Assembly (NCBI RefSeq): GCF_001659605.2
Contig: NC_035170.2
Location: forward strand, 9,846,817 to 9,910,816
Source of the DNA: Manihot esculenta
Taxonomy: Eukaryota > Streptophyta > Magnoliopsida > Malpighiales > Euphorbiaceae
Length of the DNA: 64,000 bases
Direction: 5' to 3'
Part shown: piece by piece, positions 1 through 8,512 of the stretch
How positions within the stretch are numbered: position 1 is the stretch's first letter
Layout: each line of letters starts with the position of its first letter
Notes under the pieces: model-generated
Databases searched by the model: none
Seen by the model: the letters and a program-made list of their open reading frames with translations, nothing else
Told to the model about the DNA's origin: nothing
Translations under genes and position numbers: made by a program

Positions 1-3
1 GAA

Positions 4-15
4 TGGTATCAGAGC
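4..15 (+). other. Primer binding site, initiator Met tRNA
   Basis: TGGTATCAGAGC is complementary to the 3' end of plant initiator methionine tRNA. It starts minus-strand DNA synthesis. The same site follows the 5' LTRs of element 3 (35680) and element 2 (13338, reverse). Confidence 0.93.
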
Positions 16-270
16 CCTAGGTTCATATGGTCGGACCTAGAGTGTCGGCTCATAGATGTTATAGAAGGTCAAGCACAATAGGAAAGTCATGTCCACTAGG
101 ATAGGATGTTGAGTCCTGTCTTGCATGATGATGTGAAATGCCATGACTTTATGCATGTGCATTAATGATATGCTATGCTACGTGATGTATGTGATGAGGG
201 TTCATGTGTGCCCACATGAACCATATGATGCTAATGTTTGCTTGTTATGAGCTGTTTTTCAGAGAATAGG

Positions 271-1677
271 ATGAGAGGAACTCGTCGATCTGCGCGATTG
301 ACTGGAGTGCCACCTGAGGATGAGGGCACGAGCGCCCGTCCTCCTACATTGCCTAGGGCAATGTCTTGTAGAGCCAACAGAGATAGAGTGTCAAGGGACC
401 CTAGAAGGTCTTTTGATGCCAGCAGAAGGGGGACTAATAGAGGAGGAAGTTCTTCAGATGTGAGGGAGGTTATGGAAGAGGATCAGAGGAGGGATGGGAA
501 CCTGGATGTGAGCATGCAGGAAGAAGGGACAGGGGAGTCCCAGGGAGGCGTTCAGGCCTCGGGGTATGGTTTTCCACCCCATTATCCACCCTTCCCACAG
601 GGTTCAGGGTATCCGATGGGAGGTACATCGGATTACTCCAGCTTTAACCCCTACCCTACCTACATGCCTTATCCACCTTTCTATCCACCCTATACACAGT
701 ACCCAGCTTATCCACCCTCACCCTTCTATCCAAACCCGGCAAACCCCACCTCGGGGAATGCTGCACCTCCACCTCCACCACCTACAGAACCAACAGCCCC
801 AGTTACTCAACCTCCTAGACCTAGCTCAGTCGATGGGAGCAAGGTAAAGATGACAGATTACCTCAAGCTAGATGCTCCCAAATATAAGTCAGGGGATGAC
901 CCCTTTGAGTATCTGAGAGTAGTGAAGACAATAACTGATGAGCTAGGGGCAAGTGACAGCAGGGCCATTCAGATGGCAGGGTTCCCTTTAAAGTGCAAGA
1001 AGGCACGGGAATGGTTCAAGTGTTATGTGGACCCGAGACTAGACGGTATGACATGGGAAGAATTTGCGAATGAGTTCGCTGGATGGGCTTTTCCAGACAG
1101 TTCTAGAGAACTGAAGATGATTGAGTTTGAACAACTGAGGCAGTCAGAGCACATGAGTGTAGAGGAGTTCACGGATAAATTCTTGGAGCTATTGCCTTTT
1201 TCAGGGCAAGCTCTAGATTCAGATACGAAGAAAGCCAAGAAATATGTTATGAAGTTGCATTCCAGGTACTCCTCGTTGGTTCAGTCAGCTGAGAGAGAAA
1301 GTTTCCACACTGTGGTGGATATGGCTCGAAGAATGGAGGCAAGTGCTATAGTTGAGGGGTCAGTGAAGCAGTCAGTGACCCAGTCTTCAGGGGTTAAGAC
1401 CCCAAACAGAGGAGGACCAGGTTTCTCTTCTCAGAGCTCAGGTAAGAAGAGGTGGGATAGCACCACCAAGAAGCCGAAGAAGAATAAGTTTTGGAACAAG
1501 TTGAAATCCGGTCTGGGTTTTGGCGGTGGCTCGAGCTCAGGCTCAGATGGTACAGAATGCCAGAGATGTGGAAGACCACACAGGGGAGTGTGTCGAGCTG
1601 GGACTAATGCATGTTTCAGATGTGGACAGGAGGGACACATAGCTCGGGATTGTCCTAGAGCGCCTTTTATGGGCTAG
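271..1677 (+). CDS. gag: Gag (capsid/nucleocapsid) of element 1
   Basis: This is the structural protein that forms the cytoplasmic particle packaging element RNA, 468 residues to an amber stop. I chose the ATG at 271 rather than the upstream in-frame ATG at 238 because MRGTRRSARLTG is the first block shared by elements 1, 2 and 3. Residues about 95-185 are rich in Pro and Tyr. About 245-330 is the retrotransposon gag helical domain (EWFKCYVDP, then FANEFAGWAFPDS). Residues 448-461 are a CCHC zinc knuckle (CFRCGQEGHIARDC). The TAG at 1675 is in the same frame as pol, and element 2 reads through this point, so the ancestral product was probably one Gag-Pol chain. The TAG is either a mutation or a recoding stop. 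Confidence 0.9.
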   Translation: MRGTRRSARLTGVPPEDEGTSARPPTLPRAMSCRANRDRVSRDPRRSFDASRRGTNRGGSSSDVREVMEEDQRRDGNLDVSMQEEGTGESQGGVQASGYGFPPHYPPFPQGSGYPMGGTSDYSSFNPYPTYMPYPPFYPPYTQYPAYPPSPFYPNPANPTSGNAAPPPPPPTEPTAPVTQPPRPSSVDGSKVKMTDYLKLDAPKYKSGDDPFEYLRVVKTITDELGASDSRAIQMAGFPLKCKKAREWFKCYVDPRLDGMTWEEFANEFAGWAFPDSSRELKMIEFEQLRQSEHMSVEEFTDKFLELLPFSGQALDSDTKKAKKYVMKLHSRYSSLVQSAERESFHTVVDMARRMEASAIVEGSVKQSVTQSSGVKTPNRGGPGFSSQSSGKKRWDSTTKKPKKNKFWNKLKSGLGFGGGSSSGSDGTECQRCGRPHRGVCRAGTNACFRCGQEGHIARDCPRAPFMG

Positions 1678-1701
1678 CCCCAGCAGACAGCTTCTGGTAG
1701 T

Positions 1702-4700
1702 GTGGCACAGCCAGCAGTTCCAGCCACAACTCAGGGCAGTGGCAGAGGTAGAGGGAGAGGGGCAGCCTCTTCTTCTGGTTCCCGAGGTGAAGGTCCATCA
1801 GCTCCAGCCAGGATCTTCACCATGACACAGCAGGAGGCTAACACATCCAACACCGTGGTGTCAGGTAATCTCGTCATTGGGTGTTCTGATGTGTATGCAT
1901 TAATGGACCCGGGTGCATCTCATTCATTTATTACTCCGAGAGCCGTTGAGAGGTTAGGTCTGATAGTCTCTGGGATAGATTGTCCCCTATGGGTCAGTGG
2001 ACCCAAGTGTGACCCGTCAGTGGCAGTGTCAGTCTGCCAGTACAGTCCAGTTTTTATTGAGGGAAGATGCCTCTCCGCCGACCTTGTGGTTCTAGATTTG
2101 ACAGACTTTGACGTCATTCTAGGGATGGATTGGCTATCTACCCATGGTGCTACCTTGGACTGCAGGGACAAGGTAGTCAGGTTCAGAGATCAGAACGGGT
2201 CAGAGGTCGTCTTCAGAGGAGACAAGAGGGGCACACCTAGAGGTCTGATATCAGCTCTTCAGGCTCGTAGGTTGCTTAGGAAGGGATGTCAGGGGTACTT
2301 AGCTCATGTGAGAGAGCTAGACAGTCAGGTCAGGGAGCCGGCCTCGGTGCCAGTTGTCAGAGAGTTTCAGGATGTCTTTTCTGATGAGCTTCTAGGTTTA
2401 CCACCTGCTAGGGAGATAGAGTTCGAGATAGAGTTGGTGCCTGGAACTAGACCGATCTCTATCCCTCCCTACAGGATGGCTCCAGCCGAGTTAAAGGAGT
2501 TGAAAGAGCAATTGCAAGAGCTGGTAGAAAAGGGTTTCATCCGACAGAGTACCTCACCTTGGGGTGCTCCAGTCTTGTTTGTGAGGAAGAAGGATGGATC
2601 CCTTAGACTTTGTATCGACTACAGGCAGTTGAACAAAGTCACTACCAAGAATAGGTACCCATTGCCTAGGATCGATGATCTATTCGACCAGCTAGCCGGA
2701 GCGGGTTGTTTCTCCAAAATAGATCTAAGATCGGGGTACCATCAGCTAAGGATAAGGGATGAGGATGTGCCAAAGACGGCTTTCAGGACCAGATATGGGC
2801 ATTTTGAGTTCCTTGTGATGCCGTTCGGGTTAACTAACGCCCCTGCAGCATTCATGGATCTCATGAACAGAGTGTTTAGCCAGTACCTGGATCACTTCGT
2901 TATTGTCTTCATAGACGATATCTTGGTGTATTCCAGGAATGCAGAGGAGCATGCCCATCATCTGAGGATGGTTCTACAGACCTTGAGGGAGCATGGCTTG
3001 TATGCCAAGTTCTCTAAATGTGAGTTCTGGCTGAGGAGCATTTCGTTCTTGGGGCATGTAGTGTCAGAGAATGGTATTGAGGTAGATCCCAAGAAGACAG
3101 AAACTGTGGCTAACTGGCCTAGACCCACATCAGTGACAGAGATTAGAAGTTTCTTGGGTTTGGCAGGTTACTACAGGAGGTTCGTTCAGGACTTCTCAAA
3201 GATAGCAGCTCCTCTGACCAGACTAACCAGGAAGAATCAGAAGTTTCTGTGGACCGACCAGTGCGAGGAGAGTTTTGAAGAGCTCAAGAAGAGGTTGACT
3301 TCAGCACCAGTTTTAGCTCTGCCATCTAGTGGAGAGGACTTTACAGTCTTTTGTGATGCGTCCCGTGTGGGACTGGGTTGTGTGCTTATGCAGAATGAGA
3401 GGGTGATCGCTTACGCTTCTAGGCAGCTGAAGAAGCATGAGTTGAATTACCCCACACATGACCTTGAGATGGCAGCAGTAATCTTTGCACTCAAGATGTG
3501 GAGGCACTACCTCTATGGGGTGAAATGTGAGATCTTTACAGATCATAAGAGCCTGCAGTACATCTTGAGTCAGAGGGATCTGAATCTGAGGCAGAGGAGG
3601 TGGGTAGAGCTGCTGAGTGACTATGATTGCAAGATTCAGTATCATCCGGGTAAGGCGAATGTCGTGGCAGACGCCCTAAGCCGGAAGTCACTAGGCAGTC
3701 TATCCCACATCGCGGCAGAGAGGAGACCAGTGGTGAAGGAGTTTTACAAGCTCATTAAGGAAGGTCTACAGTTGGAGTTGTCTGGTACAGGTGCCTTGGT
3801 GGCCCAGATGAGAGTAGCACCCGTGTTTCTGGAGCAGGTGGCTCAGAAACAGCATGAGGACCCGGAGTTAGTGAAGATTGCCAGGACTGTTCAGTCCGGT
3901 AATGATAGCGAGTTCCGATTCGATAGTAAGGGGATCCTCCGCTATGGGAGCAGACTATGTGTACCAGATGACATTGGGCTAAAAGGAGACATTATGAGGG
4001 AAGCTCATAATGCAAGATACAGCATTCACCCCGGAGCCACCAAGATGTATCAAGATTTGAAGAAAGTTTATTGGTGGCCAGCGATAAAGAAAGAAGTGGC
4101 ACAGTTCGTGTCAGCCTGCGAAGTGTGTCAGAGGGTGAAGCTGGAACATCAGAAGCCGGCTGGAATGCTTAACCCGCTACCTATTCCAGAATGGAAATGG
4201 GAAAATATAGCTATGGATTTCGTAGTGGGGTTACCGGCGGCGTCCAACAGAGTGGACTCCATATGGGTGATTGTGGACAGACTCACCAAATCTGCTCACT
4301 TCATTCCTGTCAGGAGTGGCTACTCTGTGGACAAGTTGGCGCAGGTGTATGTGGATGAGATCGTCAGGCTGCATGGGGTTCCTGTTTCGATAGTGTCAGA
4401 TAGAGGGCCCCAGTTCACCTCCAGATTTTGGCGGAGTCTGCAGAATGCCATGGGTACTAGGTTGGACTTCAGTACTGCCTTCCACCCCCAGACTGATGGA
4501 CAGTCAGAAAGGACCATCCAGACTATCGAGGATATGCTCAGAATGTGTGTGCTAGACTTTGGCGGTTCTTGGAGGCAGCATCTACCTTTGGTGGAGTTTG
4601 CCTACAACAACAGCCATCATGCTAGCATCGGGATGGCTCCATATGAAGCTTTGTATGGAAGGAAGTGCAGATCACCTGTTTGCTGGGAGGAAGTTGGAGA

Positions 4701-5250
4701 AAAGGCCTTGGCAGGGCCTGAGTTAGTAGAGATCACCAGCAGGGTGGTACCCATAATCATAGAAAGAATCAAGACTGCTGCAAGCAGACAGAAGAGCTAT
4801 GCAGACGTCCGCAGAAGACAGTTAGAGTTTCAGGAGGGGGATCTGGTATTGCTCAAGGTGTCTCCAATGAAAGGAGTGGTTCGCTTCGGGAAGAAAGGTA
4901 AACTAGCCCCACGATACATCGGACCCTTTGAAATCTTGCAAAAGATTGGGAATGTGTCGTACAAGCTGGATTTACCTGCTTCGATGGAAAGAATCCATCC
5001 GGTTTTTCTTGTTTCTATGTTGAGAAAGTTCGTGTCAGATCCGGGCAAGGTTCTTAGTGAGCCTGATGTGGAGGTCCAAGAGGATCTCACCTATGTTGAG
5101 CAGCCAGTGCGGATCATAGACACCCAGATCAGAAAGTTAAGAAACAAGGAAATCCCGATGGTGAAAGTCCTGTGGAACCACCACAACTTGGAAGAATGCA
5201 CTTGGGAGACACGGGAGTCTATGCTCCAGCAGTACCCTCATCTCTTTTAA
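1702..5250 (+). CDS. pol: Pol polyprotein of element 1 (protease, RT, RNase H, integrase, chromodomain)
   Basis: This frame supplies the enzymes for copying and inserting the element. The ATG at 1702 is only the first Met after the gag stop; the frame really continues from gag. Numbered from that Met, the aspartic protease has DPGAS with its Asp at 69. Reverse transcriptase carries FIDD at 403-406. RNase H has its CDAS Asp at 552. The integrase HHCC finger begins at His 776, and the catalytic triad is Asp 839, Asp 900 and Glu 936, giving the classical 35-residue D-to-E gap. A chromodomain-like tail spans about 1133-1180 ([11 protein letters not shown]), a module that in related elements reads histone marks and steers insertion. 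No internal stop or frameshift is present over 1182 residues. The pol of element 3 aligns without a gap. Confidence 0.95.
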   Translation: MAQPAVPATTQGSGRGRGRGAASSSGSRGEGPSAPARIFTMTQQEANTSNTVVSGNLVIGCSDVYALMDPGASHSFITPRAVERLGLIVSGIDCPLWVSGPKCDPSVAVSVCQYSPVFIEGRCLSADLVVLDLTDFDVILGMDWLSTHGATLDCRDKVVRFRDQNGSEVVFRGDKRGTPRGLISALQARRLLRKGCQGYLAHVRELDSQVREPASVPVVREFQDVFSDELLGLPPAREIEFEIELVPGTRPISIPPYRMAPAELKELKEQLQELVEKGFIRQSTSPWGAPVLFVRKKDGSLRLCIDYRQLNKVTTKNRYPLPRIDDLFDQLAGAGCFSKIDLRSGYHQLRIRDEDVPKTAFRTRYGHFEFLVMPFGLTNAPAAFMDLMNRVFSQYLDHFVIVFIDDILVYSRNAEEHAHHLRMVLQTLREHGLYAKFSKCEFWLRSISFLGHVVSENGIEVDPKKTETVANWPRPTSVTEIRSFLGLAGYYRRFVQDFSKIAAPLTRLTRKNQKFLWTDQCEESFEELKKRLTSAPVLALPSSGEDFTVFCDASRVGLGCVLMQNERVIAYASRQLKKHELNYPTHDLEMAAVIFALKMWRHYLYGVKCEIFTDHKSLQYILSQRDLNLRQRRWVELLSDYDCKIQYHPGKANVVADALSRKSLGSLSHIAAERRPVVKEFYKLIKEGLQLELSGTGALVAQMRVAPVFLEQVAQKQHEDPELVKIARTVQSGNDSEFRFDSKGILRYGSRLCVPDDIGLKGDIMREAHNARYSIHPGATKMYQDLKKVYWWPAIKKEVAQFVSACEVCQRVKLEHQKPAGMLNPLPIPEWKWENIAMDFVVGLPAASNRVDSIWVIVDRLTKSAHFIPVRSGYSVDKLAQVYVDEIVRLHGVPVSIVSDRGPQFTSRFWRSLQNAMGTRLDFSTAFHPQTDGQSERTIQTIEDMLRMCVLDFGGSWRQHLPLVEFAYNNSHHASIGMAPYEALYGRKCRSPVCWEEVGEKALAGPELVEITSRVVPIIIERIKTAASRQKSYADVRRRQLEFQEGDLVLLKVSPMKGVVRFGKKGKLAPRYIGPFEILQKIGNVSYKLDLPASMERIHPVFLVSMLRKFVSDPGKVLSEPDVEVQEDLTYVEQPVRIIDTQIRKLRNKEIPMVKVLWNHHNLEECTWETRESMLQQYPHLF

Positions 5251-5344
5251 GGTTAGATCCCTACGTGTTTATGTGCCTTGTATGTATGTTACGTTTCATG
5301 ATATGCATGTACTAGTTGAGGAACATTCGGGGACGAATGTTCTT

Positions 5345-5357
5345 AAGGGGGGGAGAA
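5345..5357 (+). other. Polypurine tract of element 1
   Basis: A G-run flanked by adenines directly abuts the LTR start TGTAATACC. It primes plus-strand DNA. Elements 2 and 3 have the same tract at 8436-8447 (reverse) and 47854-47866. Confidence 0.92.
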
Positions 5358-5713
5358 TGTAATACCCGGCTAGACTCCGGTATCGAAATTCCTACCGTCC
5401 GGTGGAATCTCGGATGTTGGAGACCTCTAGAAGGGTAGAATCATGTTTTATAAAAATGTTTTCATGTTTTAATGGTTTTAAGTATGAAATTAAATGAGTT
5501 TTTGCATAAAAAGTCTTTGGAGGAAAACCCAGGTTCGGCCGCCGAAAGTCAAGTTCGGCCGCCGAACATGCATGCGTTTTGGAGGCACGTTAGGCCCCCG
5601 AAAGTATGAGTTAGGGAAGTTCAGGTTCGGCCGCCGAAAGTCAAGTTCGGCCGCCGAACATTTCATGGATGCGGAGGCACGTTCGGCCCCCGAACGTGGC
5701 CTGGCCAGCCACC

Positions 5714-5720
5714 TATAAAA
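5714..5720 (+). promoter_or_regulatory. TATA box of the Tekay LTR promoter (element 1)
   Basis: TATAAAA lies about 355 bp into the LTR, just after the GCC-palindrome cluster. The same box in the same setting (TGGCCAGCCACTATAAAAGG) recurs at 14286, 25564 and 48182. Transcription should start about 30 bp downstream, leaving a short U3 and an R-U5 of roughly 1.9 kb. The start site is inferred. Confidence 0.75.
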
Positions 5721-6770
5721 GGGGCACTTAGCCGAAATGGGCGAGCTTTCTCCCATTTTCGGCCACAGCAAGCTTCCGACCTTCCTTTTGCAACTCTTGT
5801 GCTCTTCCTCCAAATCTCTTCCATTTTTCTTAAGTTTTAAACTCACATTTGCAAGTTTTGAACTTTTAAACCAAGTTTTGGAGCTTTGGGAACTCAGGAG
5901 CTCATTTTCGTGGATCTCCAAGTTTAGGTCGTCTCCCTCTCGATCTTCAAGAGGTAAGGGCCGATCTTAAGCTCCTTACATGTTTTAAGTAAGTTTTATG
6001 CTAGATCTAAGGGTAGAAATGCATGTTAGGTTATATGTTGAGTTTATGGGTTATTTTGATGATTTGAGCAATGTATGTTGAGTTTTGTGTGTTTGAAGTG
6101 TTGTAGTTGGGGTATATGATAGTTTGAGACCCCTAGGAGTAATGTATGTGTGGTATGCATGTTGTAGAACGAGATTATGCATGATTGGAGGTTTTGGGAG
6201 GCAAGAGGTTCGGTTGAACCAAGTTTCTGCCCTTTGGCAGAAACCAGGTTCAGCCGCCGAAGGGAGTTTCGGCCGCCGAACCCCCCTTTGTGGAGGCAGC
6301 ATTCGGCTGCCGAAGTTGCCCCCGAAAAGAGACTTTCGTCTCTGTCTGGGACTTTCGGCCGCCGAAGGTGCCGCCGAACCTACCTGAGTTTCGTCTCTGT
6401 CCAGGACTTTCGGCCGCCGAAGGTGCCGCCGAAAGTGCCCTGTTCAGCCATTTCATGCATATCTCTATGTGACATTTTTAGGATGTTTTAGGGGGTTTTC
6501 GGGGAATATATTAGAGTTATGCTTATGTATGTTTGGTCCCTCATTGGAGTCCACCTGTGTAGGTTCGGACCCGAGGAACCAAGGACCCCAGCAGTGAGCC
6601 AGCTGCTACAAAGTTTGTCAGAGTCAGCCAGAGGTGAGTGGAACTAAGCTTAACCTTTTTAAATTAAGAAATGAAATGCTTTTATCATGCTTCATGCATC
6701 ATGATCATATTATAGGTTGTTTGCATTAGAATTCACGACTATGCCGCATTGTATTGTTATGATAGATGAT

Positions 6771-7015
6771 AGTGGATGGACATTAGGATGATTCATTAGC
6801 CTTCTATATACGAAGACATAGTGGATGGACATTAGGATGATTCATTAGCCTTCTATATACGAAGACCTGTGGTGCCCATAATAGGGCCGGGCAATACGAA
6901 GACCTGTGGTGCCCATAATAGGGCCGGGCAATAACTCCGAGTACGAAGTCCTGTGGTGCCCATAATAGGGCCGGGCAATACGAAGTCCTGTGGTGCCCAT
7001 AATAGGGCCGGGCAT
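6771..7015 (+). repeat. Tandem repeats inside the element 1 LTR (49-bp x2, 37-bp x4)
   Basis: Two copies of a 49-bp unit start at 6771 and 6820. Four copies of a 37-bp unit (TACGAAG, then CTGTGGTGCCCATAATAGGG) start at 6858, 6895, 6942 and 6979, with a 10-bp extra piece between the second and third. The solo LTR at 13930 has three copies of the 37-bp unit at the same place, and element 3 has an unrelated tandem there. Confidence 0.9.
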
Positions 7016-7640
7016 GGAGTTGAGGGATTTTTGAATCAGTCCATCCGTGGTGTGATTTGTTTGTGCAGTGATGCATTTCATGATAGCATGTTTTAAATAT
7101 TTTCTTTTATAGTTCTACTCACTGGGCATCTAGCTCACCTCTCTCCCCTAACCCCCAGGTTTGCAGGTACGGGATAGATAGAGAAGGCAAGAAGAAAAAA
7201 GTCATATGTATGTAATAGTTAGTTTGTGGACATGACAATTGTATTATGATGAAATGTAAAAATATTCAGGATGTTATGTAATGAGGTTATTGAGGATAGA
7301 GTTGTGCTTGACCATAATGTATTGTTAATCCCTTTTGTATATACATGATCTTATGTTATGATGTTTATGTAAACTAACTCAACACAGGTTGTTTTGCCTT
7401 TAAGGCTTGATGAGATCCCACAGAGGGACTATGTTATGAATATGTTCAGAGTATGCACAGGTTGAGTTAGTTGATGACAGTATGTATGAGGAAAAGTTTT
7501 AAAATTTTATGCATGTTGTTGATCATGTATGGGATTATACAGGCTTACAGGTTATATGTCAGGCTTGCTACGGGTCCCGGCGGCCTTAAGTCGACCCGGA
7601 TCCTAGCGCCGGTAGCGGTCCGGATTTCCAGGGCGTTACA

Positions 7641-8435
7641 GAACCTGAGTTCATCAGCAGGGCAGAAACTTGCCCTGCCTCTCGCCAAATGCACCAAACT
7701 CCTCTCCAACTTCACACCACACTTCCTCAACTTGCATAAACTCATGTATATGCTCAAAGGGGTTAAACACTACCTAAAAACCCCAAACACATAACAAAAA
7801 CAACACAGAAACAAGCTCTATGCACAAAATCAACAAAACCTCACACATAACCCTATTCATGCATCTCTCTCTATAAACCCCATAAAACCTTCAGAAAACA
7901 TAAACACAAGCTCAGGATCTTCACTTACCTCTTGAAATCAAGAAGATGAACGATCCTAACGTGGAGTTTTGGAGCAACTTTCCTTCAAACTCTCCAAACT
8001 TCACAACTTTGAGTTTTTAGCTTAAAACCTTCAAAAGATCATAAAAACTAATCAAATCTTTGCATGATTTAATGAAAACATGAAGAAATACTCACAAAGG
8101 ACAGAGTTTCACCTCAGCAAGTGAAAGAAACGGTGCTTTTACCGCTTCAACCGACTGAGGGCCATTTATAGGTGGCTGGCCAGACCACCTTCGGCGGCCA
8201 CACGTGAAACCGAAAGCCATGCATGTTCGGCGGCCGAACCTCAACTTCGGCGGCCGAACCTGGCTTTTCTGCCTTGGTTCATTTCACTCAAACACTCATT
8301 TCCTTATGCATAAAACTTGATAAACATAGCAAAATCGTTAAGAAAAACATAAATCAAATCCTTCTAGAGACTTCCGACATCAGAAACTCCGTCGAAAAGT
8401 AGAATTCCGATGCCGGACTCGAGCCGGGTATTACA
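7641..8435 (-). repeat. 3' LTR of element 2, first 795 bp only
   Basis: Reversed, it begins TGTAATACCCGGC at 8435 after a reversed polypurine tract (8436-8447). It carries two GCC palindromes (about 8224-8258), the donor-like AAGAGGTAAG (about 7926-7935), and ends at 7641 inside a CAGGTTC that precedes a GCC palindrome in sister LTRs. That point is where element 1 inserted. Confidence 0.88.
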
Positions 8436-8512
8436 TTCTCCCCCCTTAAGACCATTCGTCCTCGAATGTGTCTAAAACAAACAATGAACACATAAAAAGG
8501 AGGAAACTAACC

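Larger units (their letters stand above)
1..7640 (+). mobile_element. Element 1: Ty3/gypsy chromovirus (Tekay/Del type), 5' LTR outside the window
   Basis: The order is primer site, gag, protease, reverse transcriptase, RNase H, integrase, chromodomain, polypurine tract and 3' LTR. Integrase before the LTR with a C-terminal chromodomain marks a chromovirus; the 2.3-kb LTR and Met-tRNA primer site fit the Tekay/Del lineage. The first three bases are the usual gap between the LTR end and the primer site, so the 5' LTR ends at the window edge. The only coding lesion seen is one amber codon between gag and pol. Its right border cuts the 3' LTR of element 2, so it is the younger of the two. The 5-bp target copy should be GAACC (7641-7645); its partner is out of view. 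Confidence 0.93.
5358..7640 (+). repeat. 3' LTR of element 1 (2283 bp)
   Basis: The LTR starts TGTAATACCC after the polypurine tract and ends CGTTACA, so the termini are short inverted repeats TGTAA/TTACA. In order it holds a cluster of TTCGGCCGCCGAA palindromes (about 5535-5695), a TATA box (5714), a donor-like AAGAGGTAAG (about 5950), a second GCC-palindrome cluster (6246-6440), a donor-like AGAGGTGAGT (about 6631), a tandem-repeat patch (6771-7015), and a pyrimidine tract ending in CCCCCAG (about 7140-7159). Reading frames inside the GC-rich clusters are by-products of the palindromes, not genes. Confidence 0.93.

Noticed and set aside
238..270. Upstream in-frame ATG of gag at 238
   Set aside because: The 11 codons before 271 are not conserved among elements 1, 2 and 3, and a likely 3' splice site lies within them.
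5490..6491. Several overlapping open frames on both strands in the LTRs, all with repeated SAAE or FRPPK type peptides
   Set aside because: They come from the GCC palindromes, which lack stops in every frame. The same peptides appear in all LTR copies and both orientations.
6858..7015. Regular 37-bp repeats that look like a small CRISPR array
   Set aside because: The repeats are directly adjoining with no unique spacers, inside a plant LTR.
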